A stretch of DNA of 64,000 bases from Microplitis mediator. Taxonomy: Eukaryota; Arthropoda; Insecta; Hymenoptera; Braconidae. Shown piece after piece: positions 1 to 12,173 of the stretch (within the stretch, counting starts at the first letter, position 1; each line of letters opens with the position of its first letter). The position numbers were made by a program, and so were the translations under genes. Location: assembly GCF_029852145.1 (NCBI RefSeq), contig NC_079973.1, positions 27,174,422-27,238,421 on the forward strand. Direction: 5' to 3'. Under the pieces are notes generated by a model, which saw only the letters and a list, made by a program, of their open reading frames with translations, was not told the origin of the DNA and did no database searches.

Positions 1-1913
1 AGCAGGTAATTTTTTTTTTAATTTTACTCTCTTTACTCTAGAGCTCATTAAAAAAGACAATGTTTCAATTTATTTATAAACTAGCAATTAAAAAAAAAAC
101 TATTATCAGGTCCGTGACGCACGGCCCTCAGGGGAATTGGCAGCTAGAACATTATTGATAAGTGAAATCCCAAAGCACCAGTGCAATGTTGATAGCCTTA
201 CAGAATATTTTAAAGAAGCATTTCCTACACTTACTGTTGAAGATGTTACTCTAGCTCATGATATCAAAAGATTGTCAATTTTAGAAGCTCAGCGTGATTG
301 CGCAGAACAGGCTAGACTGTATTGCGAGAATTATAACAAAAAAAAAGAACCATTAAAATTATATCCACATCCGTGTGGTCAAATTATTGGATGCTGTTGC
401 AAAAAAAAAATCGACGCACTGGAATTTTATACTGCTGAGGAAATAAGATTGACGGCGTTAGCTGAAGAAGAAAAAAAAGTCGCTTTAAGTAAACCTTTGG
501 GTATAGCTTTTGTAACATTGGGAACACCTGGAGCTGCGAGGACAATGCGACGTCAGTTACGTTCAGCACCAGCTATAAAGTGGGTTGTAAATTACGCCCC
601 AGCTCCCTCAGATATTTTCTGGGAAAATTTAAATATACCTACACCTTTTTGGTATTTGAATGCTATTGCTATTAATCTAGCGCTAGCTATTTTTTTGTTC
701 TTCGTAACAACTCCAGCTGTCGTAATGTCAGCGTTAGATCAATTAGACATAACTCCGGAACTCAAAAATTTGGGTTCAGTACTGTCGACATTTCTTCCGA
801 CTCTCATCCTTGTGAGTATAACGGCACTTATGCCAGTACTAGTGGGACGTAGTGAGTTATTAGTGAGACACTGGACAAGAAGTGGTTTGAATAATGCGGT
901 GATGAAAAAAACACTATCACTTTTATTACTTATGGTAATTATTTTACCTAGTCTAGGATTGACTAGTGCTCAAGCTGTTTTAGAAGGTCCTATTTTTGGT
1001 AATTCAACTATTCAATGGGAATGTATTTTCTTAGCTGATCAGGTAACTTTTAATAACACATTGATAATTACGACTGATAAAAAATTTAAATAAATACAAA
1101 CATAAATTTTTCAGGGTGCACTTTTTGTAAATTATGTGATTACTGCATCCTTATTTGGTTGTGGTCTGGAGCTTGTAAGATTTCCAGAATTAATATCATA
1201 CACATTTCGACTTTGCATGGCAAGAAGTCGTGCTGAACGTGTTTATGTCAGAAAAGCTGTACTATGGGAATTCCCACTTGGTGCGCATTACGCATGGCTG
1301 CTACTTGTATTTACAATGACCACAGTGTACAGTATGGCATGTCCGTTAATAACACCATTCGCTCTTTTGTATTTTTTGATAAAACATCTGGTCGATCGTC
1401 ACAATTTATGTTTTGCATATGGACCAAGTAGTGGAAGTGGTAAATTAGCCGGTGCTGCAGTAAGTGCTGCTGGTGCTGCTCCTGTATTAGCACAAGCAGC
1501 ACTTCTGGCACTTGGTTTAGTCCGTAAAGGTTTGTCACCTCTCGCGGCTCTTCAACTGAGTGGTCTTGCTGCCAGTATTTTAGGTCTTGTAACTGGAGCT
1601 ACGCTGCCAGCTTCAAAACCAAAGGTATTATTATTAATTTGAGGCATTTAAAATAGTGACTGACATAATATTTTTATTTTAGCCACAGATAGTAAAACGT
1701 GACTTTTCAACCGGCCAGAATTTTATTGCGCCAGTATTACGGAAGAAATATGGGTCATTTATTACTGAAGAAGTAATATCAGTTACATCAAACTCTGAAG
1801 TAACTGTTTCAACTGATAATAGTCGGGCAGATAATAGTCCATCCAATAGTCCATCATTGGTTCAAGATAGTCCAAAACTTTACCAAAATTACGGTAGAGA
1901 TACTGGTACATAA
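1..1913 (+). CDS. Tmem63: TMEM63/OSCA-type mechanosensitive cation channel, 3' part
   Basis: Partial gene, cut by the window start. Bases 1-5 look like the end of an exon before a GT donor. Coding exons follow at 110-1042, 1115-1624 and 1683-1913 (stop 1911-1913), all in phase, giving about 557 residues. The first part is the cytosolic RRM-like region with a Cys-rich patch (GCCCKKK). Next comes the conserved block with NYAPAPSDIFWENL, followed by the multi-span membrane region, including FFVTTPAVV, FLPTLILV, HWTRSG, LPSLGLTS, LFVNYVI and FLIKHLVDR. These match vertebrate TMEM63A/B, which form osmosensitive or stretch-activated cation channels in plasma and endolysosomal membranes. The last exon is a polar Ser/Asn-rich tail. 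The N-terminal membrane segments must lie left of the window. Family assignment is firm; which TMEM63 paralogue is equivalent is not resolved. Confidence 0.93.
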
Positions 1914-2751
1914 AATAAAAAATATGAAAATAACTATATTTATTTTTTACTATCATTCATGTTTATGTTACTGAATTATTAATTTAAAAATTAACATCAC
2001 CTTATTTTAAAATTTAAATTTATTCATTTAAGTATTTTAATTACTTAGCAATATTATTAATTACATCACTTATTGTTTCACTAATTTAATTATTATTATT
2101 ATTATTGTTGTTATTAAGAAATCAGTAACAAAAACACGATCAAAAAGTGATACTCGAGATCTGTGAAAATAATTTATATGATTTATAAAAGTTTTTTTCT
2201 CGTGAAAAAAACTTTTGGGTATTTATTTTGATTAATAATTATTAAAAAAGTTATTAATTTTTTTTATAAAAAAAAATTTGTGCAATCTATTTAATTATTT
2301 TATAAATTTTATCGAAAATTGTATTGATTTTTAAAAATTAACATTATTTTTTGTTGTTAAATATTTACATTTTTTTAACACTACAATAATGTTTTTTTTT
2401 TGTTAATGACTGAAGTATTTTATTTTATCGATTTTTTGTGTAAATTTTATTATAATTGACACAATTTTGAAAAAAGTATTTTGTAAATTTAATTACTGTA
2501 GTTATTATATAAATTAGTGTACATAATAAAATTTATATTTTGCAATTGTATATTGAAAATTGTTAATATTTATAATTGATTATGGTATTGTACACATTAT
2601 AGTGTTAAAAAATAATTAAATAGTACAAGTTACAATTACAACAATAGTACTAAGTCTGATAAAAAGTTTTTTCAAAAAATTATTAGTACAATTTAAAAAA
2701 AAAAAAATTAATTACTTTTCCTATAAACTTTCACCTCCAGCGATTTGTTAA
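1914..2751. other. 3' flanks of convergent genes
   Basis: About 840 bp of A+T-rich sequence between the TMEM63 stop and the NSD stop. It has several AATAAA-like words close to both stops and long A or T runs. No coding sequence or structured repeat is evident; it is most simply the two facing 3' UTRs. Confidence 0.6.
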
Positions 2752-5700
2752 TTAACTGGCAGTGAAAGTCGGTAACGTACAAGTATTTTCTGTGCGTCGA
2801 TTATTTTTATCTAACAACTGTTGTCTATAAGTTTGTCTTGTAAATCTTGAATTATTGTAATTAACTATTCCCATTTTTGTATCAATTAACTTTTTATTAT
2901 CTTCTCTTTGCGATGGTTCGCTGTCTTCGCTGTTTATTTGGACCTAGAAATATTTTTATTTTTTTCTGCAATATGTCGCTTGTATTGAAATTATAATTTT
3001 ACAAATAATTAAAAAAAAAAAGTTATTTAATTAAATTATTAGAAAAAAAAATTAGGGCAAATTAGAAAACAATGAAAATTAATTTCCAAATTATACTTTT
3101 CTAATCACTTTTAAAAATTACAATAATAATTAAAAACAATGTATTTTATACCGATATTAAGTATTTTTGGTTAACAAAAATTAATTAATAATATTTATAA
3201 TTAATAACTTCAAAATTAAAATTTTAATTAATTTTATGTCTAGCATAAATTTAAGTTAATACAAAAAAAAAAAAAAAAACATATTTTATCAACAATGATT
3301 AATAAAAAAAAAAGTCTTTATAAAAAAATTATTACTTCCAGTACAGAAATTAAGAAATTAAATTTAAATTTTATTTATTTATGCCCACTTTCAGCCACAA
3401 ATAAATTATCAAAACTATCAGAATAATTCAATATAATTATAACTGACACTTCAATAAAAACAATAGCAATAATAATGATAACCATAATAAAAATGGTACA
3501 ATTTTTCTATTAAACTATAAGACATTTATATGAAAATAAAAAAAGTTGATAATTAGATTATTACATAAAAATTACATACTTTCCCTTACCTCTACTATTG
3601 GTACCCACGGAGATGATTCTCCGGGTAACAACTCAGAGATAGGACTATCGGAATCTGCTAATAAGGATTCTCGGTCAGCTTCAATGTCATTGTCAAAGTC
3701 AATCTTTATTTCCGGTATTAGAGATTTTTGTAAATCTACATCATCCGAATCTTCGTGGACTTGACACACGTAGCTGCCTTTTTCTCCTTTGTACTCCTTA
3801 AGTTTACCCTCTATATGAGCTAAATAAACAAACGCAAATATTTGTATAAATTAAGTTTTTTTTTCAATCACGAATAAATTTAAAGAAAAAAAAAATAATA
3901 AATTACTTTGACAGTAAGCGATAGGACAATATGTACAGTGGGCAGCAGTTCTTTTATTACATTCCAGACAATGATGCCAAGGACAACTGAATTTAGACGC
4001 ATCGCCTTGCACAGTAACACACTTTTTATGATATCTTTTGGAACAAGTTCTTAAACTACATATGACATATTCTTCTCTATCTGACAGATCTTTACTACAT
4101 CGCCAGCATTTATATATCATACGTGGACTGAAAATAAACATTAACACATAAATTACGGCAAATATTTTTTACAAAATATAAAATAATCATGACAATAAAA
4201 ATAAATTACCGTCTTCCGCGTTTTGATTTTAAATGAGGCACAGTACTGGTAGGAGTTAGCGATAATTTTTGCGCTTTCAAGCCAATAAATCCGCTGCAAT
4301 TTGGAGCACCACAAAGACAAGGTTTTCTTTTTTCACCATCAGAAGCCAAATTATAATTAAAAGTCAATTCTTCACCGACTTCAATATCACGAACAGCAAA
4401 AAGACCGATTCGAGTGTCTCCATTAACAGTCCACTTTTGTGTCTCACAATTAGGTTGACATGAATGGTCTAAAACAATATTATCATTAATAATTTAATTA
4501 CAATTATACACTAAATTAAATAATTATTATAAATAAATCATACTCATAAATCTGCTGAAATTTCCTTTGAGCTCGGCGTCAATCATCCTATAATTATCTA
4601 TTGTTAAAAAATAATAATTTTCATTCCTAAGTTCTTTTTTCCTCTTGATACGACGCTTGTATTCAGCTTCGTCAATAACTTCGCCCACATACTCAATAAC
4701 AAATTGACCAGACTTAATATTTTCAACAGTCCTGAGACCCCAACCACGTGCGTGAGTGTAGAATGGCTCTAATACAGGATATTGTCTCCTTGCAAATGAT
4801 TGATTACAACATTTGGGCCCTGCTGGACATATACCAGGGCTGCATTCAATTGACAATATACGATTGAGACAGTCGCTGTTGGCGTCACAAGGTGTGTCCC
4901 ATTCTGGATCACATTCACAAGCAACAATACTTTCAACTTCTGCGGGTTTAACATTACCAACAGGTTTATTTACTCTTAATTTAACATAAGGCGGTGGTTT
5001 TATTGAACGTAATTCGTCTTCTTTTCTTTCACGCTTCAATCTTTCATGAAGTTCACTAGCTTCTTTTAAAGCCTGTCTAAATGCACCGTCAACTCCGGAT
5101 TTACTGACAGGGCCCTTAACATTTGAATCACCGTCTTGATATAAAAACACTCGTCCTCTACAAGTACACAGTAATAGACATCAATTACTCATATTAAATA
5201 AAAATAAAAGTAGAATGTTAATTTTTAATTACCTATGAACCCAATGATAATTGAGTGTACCCAAAAACATAACACAAAATTCTCCAGGTTTATGGAAAAC
5301 GGTAAGAATATTTGAAGGTACTTCATGAGGAAAGCAAATTCGTGAAGGCCACCATCTATAGTTACCGAGTTTCACCCAAACAATTTCACCATAAAGTGGA
5401 AGACGTCCAGTCTCACAGTCTTCACAGATAAACGCTTCGTCCGGTGCATTGATACCTAAAATTTTAATTGACATAAAAAAATGACTTCAACTCTGATAAA
5501 TAATTAATTAATTAATGAAAACTTACCAAGACAGTCGGCATGAAATGAAGTAGGACACGTGTCACAGCATATAAGACTGCCACCGCGGGTACAGAGAAAA
5601 CACCAAGTAGCGTTTAGCGGCGGATGAGCTGCTACGTAATGTTTCGGACAAATCATTTGACTTGCAGTAATGATCTCAGATCCTGCAGGTAAACATGTCG

Positions 5701-7910
5701 TAGCAGCATGATAAGTTGACGGACATCTAACGCACCGTATAATTTTTTCACTTGAAGCACGTGAGTAACCATTTTGTGGATTATCTGATATGCAAGTGTG
5801 ACACGTGTGATACGGGCAAGTTAATCGGCCGTCTTGCAGTTGGGACTGCGGCCAGTACCTCAAACAACCAACGTGATAATGTTTACCGCAAGCCATTACA
5901 GAGCATTTTATTCTTTCATTTTCACGCTCGTTGCATACAAAACAAGCTGGCGCAACACCAGACAAACAATCGATACATTTAAATGTTTCCTCTTCAACAG
6001 CACTATCTTTTTTATTATTATCATCATCATCATCAATAACAATCATATCACTCTTATCAATTTTATTATTCTCCACAGCTTTGTCGTCTACATTATCCTC
6101 AACTTCGGTACTGCATTCAGACTCCGACTCGCCGGGTTTCACACACTTCAGATGGAAGTACGAGTAACACGGACCTTTGCAGCGTATAAGATTGCCCGTT
6201 TTCTCACAAATCTGGCAAACTCTTTCAGCTTTTGTACCGCGAAATAAATTTGGTATACGTGTTTTTTTAACAGTCTCAATAATAGACTCATCTTTGCCTA
6301 AACTATTTTTTTTTCCTCTTTTACGCTTGGACGCAGATTCATCTGAAAAATTAGTCTCACGGTCCGTTGAACTTTGTTTACTATGTCCATTAACCTGTGG
6401 AATATATTTTCTACGTGCTTGCTCACTCATATTCTCCCAGCTCTTTTTTAAATAAGTTTTTATATCATCTTCAGTCGAGTCAGGCGACACATTGGCAACG
6501 GCTTCTTTGTTGCGGTTATAATAAAGCTCAAAACTTGGTGTAGGTTCAACAACTTTTTCAATATCTTTTGTTTTAACTTTTCTAATAACAACAGATTCAT
6601 CACTTGAATCTTTGTGACTCGATGGTGGTGTAGGTGGAATTTCTCCATCTAAACTGATGATACTCTTCGAGTCATCATCAACTTCAGATTTTTTATTATT
6701 ATTGCTATTAAATTTACCATTTTTCAATCCATTTTTCCCGCCGTTCTTTACGCCATTTTTTAAATTATTTTTTGCGCCATTCTTTACACCGTTTTTCAAC
6801 TTACTCTTTTCAGTATTATTGTCTAATTTAACTTTTTTTGTTACCAAATGATTAAAAAGAAAAGCAATTGGACGATCGCGTTTTCTGTTGGGATTTACGG
6901 CATTCAATCTCTCGTCTGGTTCCATTGGCATTACTTGTTCAGCTTCCCTCACAGCAATCAACCATTTAGCACTGATTGTAGGTTTCACTAGATACCCACA
7001 TGATTTCTTTGGCTCCTTTTTTCTGACAGCATCAGGCTTAGTATTCCACTCTTTGGCCTTCTTCTTGAAGCTATCTAGACCCGAAAAAGGCATCAAAGAA
7101 GCCTCGGGAACCCAATTGTGACGACCCTTGTCACCAAAATACTGTACATGAATCATGTTAGTTACTGATTTACCGAAAGCTGAAACAATAATATCAATGA
7201 TTATAATTTTAAAGATCCAAGCGTTAGCTGAAATGTAAATTTATTTATTTACCTCTCCACTTAACGTAGCGATTAGAATCAGGCTCCATGGTTATAATAC
7301 ACGGCCAGTACGGAAAAGTGCTAACTTGTGCCCAAGCCAATTGTCCAGTTTTCCAGGTGGTATCATCAGGTCGTTTCCACCATGATTTTTTCATCAAAGC
7401 CTCTTGTGACGGGTCCATACCTTCCAAAGACTTAACACTAACACCATCAGTGTCATCAGATATATTTACATCTTTGACGCTATTATTTAAAACTTTATTG
7501 CCATCGTTTTTAGTAATTGACAAATTGCTATCCGTAGACTCTGGTTCTGCTGGTGGTTTAAGCAGACTCTGTAATTGTAAAATATAATAAATTATTTTTA
7601 ATAAAATCTGAACCAACATAATTAAAATAAATTACCATAATCAACAGTCATCATATTAACATAAATTAATAATTACAGTTATGAAAAAAAAAAAAAAAGA
7701 AATGTATTAATTTACCTTATTGTTGTCATTTTTATTGTCATTCGACTGAATAACGTGTCTTATAGTTCTGCCATAACGACTGATAGTTGAATTATTTAAA
7801 TTAGATAATTTACCATTACTTCTAGTTTTAACAAGCTCGTCCTCAACAATATCCATCTTTTTTCTATCATGCTCATCACTCTCCACTTGTTTATCACCAG
7901 TAGTATCCAT
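2752..7910 (-). CDS. NSD: Histone H3 lysine-36 methyltransferase, NSD/Mes-4 family
   Basis: Complete nine-exon gene read from 7910 down: 7910-7716, 7568-7253, 7179-5527, 5455-5233, 5157-4544, 4468-4210, 4127-3907, 3819-3590, 2943-2752. All junctions keep phase; product 1300 aa. Domain order is that of NSD proteins. PWWP1 spans about 140-205 (QLAWAQVSTFPYWP) and an HMG-box-like segment about 386-432. A run of PHD fingers covers 490-720, and the first has a long acidic insert. PWWP2 follows (EIVWVKLGNYRWWP, about 744-806), then AWS (CECDPEWDTPC, 873-918) and SET (919-1041) with NHSCQPN at 1001-1007 and GEELTFNY at 1032-1039. A post-SET CLCGAPNCSG and a C-terminal C5HCH PHD (1094-1160) finish it. 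All SET cofactor and catalytic motifs are present, so it should methylate H3K36 in the nucleus. Residues about 300-325 are a KNG-type low-complexity repeat. Fly Mes-4 is the likely orthologue. Confidence 0.95.
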
Positions 7911-8460
7911 TATTACTCGACAATAAATATTATTTATAAATTTAAATGATCATTATTTGATTCAAACAGTTAATAAAATTATTTTTAAATATCACCACGT
8001 ACTATATTTATTTAACAAATAATTGTTAATGATTGTCGGTATTTAATATCCAAATAATATTCTTTTGATAACCACAATAGCGGAAACAGAGTGGTCGAAT
8101 AATTACATAGAATAAATTAATTCACAGAATTACTTTTTTTTTTTTATCTTTATATTAATTTATCAAATTGACTTTATAAATTTATAACAATTACAATGAA
8201 TAACATTTATTTAATATTTATTTACCAATAATTATATCATTTTTCATTTATTGTAAACATAACGTAATCGATATGACTAAAAGGAACGCGAACGCTAATA
8301 AATGTACGCGTTTCCCGCGGATTTAAGCAAATCGCCATAACCTAGAGATGCTTCAACTTTTTACACTCCTTTATTACATATGTATAGTATATTACACATA
8401 CATTATATATTTTTTATTTAGTTACCTGCTGTAGAGTGAAATTGTTCTTGCGCGCTTTTA
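7911..8460 (-). promoter_or_regulatory. Upstream region of the NSD gene
   Basis: Sequence between the NSD start codon and the left end of the transposon at 8461. It is A+T-rich except for a CpG-containing patch at about 8270-8335, the best candidate for the promoter core. No TATA box or defined start site could be assigned. Confidence 0.35.
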
Positions 8461-8894
8461 CCCAAGTGGCCAAATGTTAACTTTTTCGTATCGAAAAAGT
8501 TAACAAAAAAAATGTTAACATTTATATTGAGATGTAAAAAGGCAAATTTTTATCAACAAATATCACTACTAATGTCCAGCAAAATGTTAACTTTTTTCTG
8601 TCTCAAAAAGATAACTTTTTGGTAACAAATTGTTAACTATTTATTGACATTTTCATAACTTAATGTTGACATTTTTCAACTTTTTGTTAACAAATCACAA
8701 TGTGTTTTTGGTTACCAAAAACATAACAAATTGTTAACTTTTTATTGGTAACAAGTTGATGGAAAAAAGTTGACTTTAATTTAACAAATCAGTCTTATTT
8801 TAGTTGATTTAATGTTAACAATTTTAAGGATCATTAGAGGTTAGGGGTAGTATAAACCGCGGGAAATTTGAAAATTTACAAATAAACAAACATA

Positions 8895-9007
8895 AATTCT
8901 AAAAATATTCTATCATGAAATGAAATATTTATTTTTTCTTGTTTATATACATATATTAAACAAGAAAAAATAAATATTTCATTTCATGATAGAATATTTT
9001 TAGAATT
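8895..9007. repeat. Perfect 50-bp-arm palindrome inside the transposon
   Basis: Arms 8895-8944 and 8958-9007 are exact reverse complements over 50 bp, separated by a 13-bp A/T spacer. The arms continue imperfectly outwards to about 8868 and 9036. Perfect arms in otherwise decayed sequence suggest a recent foldback or a nested palindromic insertion. Confidence 0.9.
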
Positions 9008-9349
9008 GTGTTTATATTTATTTGTAAATTGTAATCACTCGCAGTTTATTGTGACAAATATACAATTTTTTATAATTGGAATGCTTAAATTTATTAACAA
9101 TTTCTTTACAACATTCATAGGTTTTATATTAATAACAATAATAGTAATAATAATTGTGAGCTTAATATCAAGACTAGTTGTTGTGACTAGCGCACTGGTG
9201 ACACTAACTTATAGTTTTATTTTTATCTGATAAGCTTACTTTTATGTTTTGAGATCATTAATTTAGGCTTAGAGAACAGAAAACTCTTTATACTATTAAA
9301 AAAAAGTTTTTTGAAAACAACTTGTAAATATAAAGATCGTAACTACAAA

Positions 9350-10562
9350 TTATTTGGCAACTTTTTGCTTTTTGACAGAACCATTTGTAGGATCGGTATT
9401 CTTATTGGCTCGGTCACTACCGCGTTGAAACCAGGCTTTCATTTGATGTTCAACATCAGGTTTTGTAACGTTCAAAGTGCTTAATAAAATTTCTAAAAAA
9501 GAAAAAAAACGAAGAAAAATTAATGAACATAATAATTTAAATACAGCATTTATTTATAGCTTGTTTGGTTGTAAATTATTTTACTTTGACAGTAGAAAGA
9601 TCAATCAAAGGCTTCAAAAAGCAAGTTATTGCTAGAACTTGAAGAGTAGATACCTTGCTTAAAAAATCTCATAGAATCCAATAGATTCTCATGAATTCCT
9701 AGAGAGATTTTATAAGAATAAATTTGTTCTATGAGAAGTGCTATAGTTAAGTATAGGGCCTTATACTTACAGCTATGAGAATCTATCGGATTTTTTAAGC
9801 AGGATAGTTAATCTTACAATATTATTTATCGCTCTATTACCACTAATAATTTCTACGAAGAAACATGCTGAGATTTTAATCTCACTGTGTAATCCGGACC
9901 ATGTCACTTGTTTTGCCAACTCATCAGAAATGAATGATTCCAATGCAAAACGAGTGGCTTTTTGTACATTGCGACCACCAGCTTTCCGTATCATGTCTTT
10001 CTGTAATATTTTTATGATAGTTATTCAAAAATTATGAAATATCAACAGCTAATTAGTACTTACAAATTCATTTTGCATAGAAACATTGTTCTTGAGACTA
10101 TGATTGAAGTTTGCGTAAAAGTTCGTCAGTCGCTTCACGTGTGATTTTATGTTTAACATGCCACTCTTTTATGAACTCAGTAAGAATCGAATCATTATCA
10201 CCACTAGCAACTTGATTGTTCACATGGAAATTAAGTAACTAATACTCTGATCGGGTTACTGGTTGATCAAAAAAGTTAAGCCCATCAATCAATGGCAAAG
10301 GCTCATCATTAGCTTGATCGACAGCTCCTGAAAAACGGCTAGGATCATCTGAAACGTCTGAATCGCGGCTACTGTTATCGTCGTCATGGTCGTTGTCGTT
10401 ATTGTTATTGTTGTAAATATTAATGTTAGTGTTATTATTATTATTATTATTTAAGTTAGATAACAAATATTCCAGTGCAAGTATTTGTTGCGTACGTCGT
10501 TTTAGTTGTCGTGGTCCAAGCAAATCAAGCGGTTTTCGTATCCGCTGTCGAAAATTTTCCAT
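9350..10562 (-). pseudogene. Decayed DUF4806-like transposon gene
   Basis: Minus-strand pieces of one protein gene inside the element. The first exon starts at 10562 (MENFRQRIRKPLDLLG), with an Asn/Asp-rich stretch and then an in-frame stop at 10239-10241. The same frame continues past it with FIKEWHVKHKITREATDELL, and a one-base shift is then needed to reach a donor near 10063. The second exon (10000-9818) has GGRNVQKATRFALESFISDE followed by a TWSG motif, which resembles the DUF4806 domain of many hymenopteran transposon-linked proteins. The last part (9492-9350) ends KKQKVAK. One stop, one frame shift and a phase mismatch at the last intron indicate a dead gene. Domain naming is from memory and moderate. 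Confidence 0.6.
9653..9803. mobile_element. 151-bp MITE (CCTTGCTTAAAAAATC ends), copy 1
   Basis: Inverted-repeat element with left end CCTTGCTTAAAAAATC and right end GATTTTTTAAGCAGG, flanked by ATA on both sides (9650-9652 and 9804-9806). It lies in the intron of the decayed transposon gene. A second copy is at 57054-57202. Confidence 0.8.
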
Positions 10563-11177
10563 ACTTATATATAAAATTTTACCTTTTATGAACCGTTGAG
10601 TATTGTTAATCAATAGCTATAAATTATATTATAAATTATTTCACAGTAATTAAAAGACAAAATAATATTAGGTTATGTTGTTCACATCACACTCGAGCGT
10701 TTATATATATATATATATATCCGAAATGGCGGCTTGTACAGCGTTTACCGCCTTTTTTGTGGTTGAAAACATCTAAATGTCAACAAATTGATAACAAAAT
10801 GAAATACTATAATATTAGCAAAATGTTAACCCAAAATTGTTAGTAAAATGTTAACAATAAAATGCTATCTTTTGAATAATACTAAAAAGTCAACATATAT
10901 GTAACATTTTAGCGATGATAAATTATCAACATTAAATTGGTAACTTTTATTTATCTCTAAAAAGTCACCATTTATAACTACATTTTATGGTAACATTTTG
11001 CTAACATTTTCATATTATATTTTGTTAACATTTTTATGTTAACTTTAAGACAACTTTTAAAAGTTATCTTTTTCAAAAGTACTTTTTGTTACCATTTTGA
11101 TAACATTTAGAAATAGCAAAAAGTTGACTTGGAATAGATAACTAAAAGCCAACAAAAAGCTGAGCTGGCCACTTGGG

Positions 11178-11536
11178 ATAGTTCCGTTGGTAAAATTCAG
11201 CGAATTTAAAATTACCGCCAATCGAGTGAAAATTAAGTAGTGGATTATTAATTATGAATAACTAATTAACTATTAATTTTTTAATTGGAGTAATTGATAA
11301 TTCTAAGAATGGATTTGAAGAGCGATTTTTTAATTTCTAAGTTATTGTTAATTAATTTTTGGCGCCAACTAGGAACGATATAACGACAATTATTCAAATG
11401 ACAAAATTATCTTTAAACTTTAAAAAATATTAATTTATTTATTGTAATTGCAGTAATTTATAAATAATATACATTTCAATTGTTTTAATTTCTTCATTGT
11501 TAATTATTTACCAGTTTAATTATTTAATTACAAAAA
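11178..11536. other. A+T-rich spacer between transposon and UTP21 relic
   Basis: About 360 bp holding no recognisable gene or repeat. If the UTP21 copy at 11537-12121 were intact, its next coding sequence should lie here, but none is found. Confidence 0.5.
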
Positions 11537-12121
11537 CTACCGAGTGTCCGACATCATTTTTGATGTCCTGATATTCCATAACTGCAAATTAACCTGCTCA
11601 CTACCCAACAGTATTTTATTTATATAAGTATTTGGATGCATTATTGTTGTTATTTTAAATACATTATTACTAAAATTCAACTCTAATTCAAGTTGCTCTG
11701 TTTTTATGTCCCATACTTTTAAAATACTTTCATCATCAACGGAAATTAAATTTGGTCCAAATGGCAATAATGCATGAACATGATGATTATGTTTAGCATA
11801 GGTATGCTTGAGTTCAGTCCCTCTACGCCAGGCATAAATATTACCCTCGCTGGCAGTATACACGTGATATGTATCACCAGCCAAACATGTTATATCACCT
11901 GGATGACTACCAGATACTGTCAAAAGACTCAAATGCGAACAACTGTACGTATGAAAACTTTTTCCCACACAAGTTACTATCAAATTATCCTTTCTTCGTT
12001 TAATGTAACGTGTTACAAGTGGTATATGATTACTTAAATAACCTAGAGCACGATTTTTTATAAATATTTTACTTTCGGGCATTTTTACACTATTTATATC
12101 ATCACTCATTGTTTCAGGCAT
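11537..12121 (-). pseudogene. UTP21: UTP21/WDR36 N-terminal fragment
   Basis: A single open frame of 194 codons from an ATG at 12121 to a stop at 11537. The protein begins like UTP21 (IFIKNRALGYLSNHIPLVTR, then TCVGKSFHTYSC) and runs through the first WD40 blades to KILLGSEQVNLQLWNIRTSK, after which homology stops abruptly and five residues later the frame ends. UTP21 is a roughly 900-residue tandem WD40 subunit of the U3 small-subunit processome, so this is only its first fifth. The continuation of the same exon is found at 16424-16540 on the same strand but upstream, i.e. in the wrong order. It is therefore best called a broken copy; a functional copy probably exists elsewhere. Confidence 0.8.
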
Positions 12122-12135
12122 TTTTATATATATTC

Positions 12136-12137
12136 AT

Positions 12138-12172
<35 letters not shown>
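12136..12172. repeat. (TTTA)n microsatellite
   Basis: Uninterrupted TTTA tetranucleotide repeat just upstream of the UTP21 fragment's start codon. Confidence 0.9.

Positions 12173-12173
<1 letters not shown>

Larger units (their letters stand above)
8461..11177. mobile_element. 2.7 kb DNA transposon with CCCAAGTGGCC terminal inverted repeats
   Basis: The perfect 11-bp ends CCCAAGTGGCC (8461-8471) and GGCCACTTGGG (11167-11177) face each other. Inside each end lies about 350-400 bp of subterminal sequence in which words of the type ATGTTAAC, AAAAGTTAAC and GTTACC recur many times on both strands (about 8473-8830 and 10775-11160). Such clustered subterminal motifs are typical transposase-binding regions. 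Between them lies a decayed, intron-containing gene on the minus strand with a DUF4806-like segment. No transposase catalytic domain is recognisable and no clear target duplication is seen. It sits between the NSD promoter and the UTP21 relic. Superfamily unassigned. Confidence 0.75.

Noticed and set aside
5752..7121. Several plus-strand frames antisense to NSD exon 3
   Set aside because: Shadows of the long minus-strand exon, which has domain matches throughout.
9006..9230. Hydrophobic 74-codon frame starting with TTG
   Set aside because: Pure A+T-rich Ile/Val sequence at the edge of the palindrome, with no ATG, no splice context and no similarity.
10699..10722. (TA)n run in the transposon as a promoter
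   Set aside because: Simple TA microsatellite; no start-site context could be shown.
11537..12121. UTP21 fragment as a short functional gene
   Set aside because: It covers only the first WD40 blades, and the next part of the same exon lies misplaced at 16.5 kb; a partial propeller is unlikely to fold.
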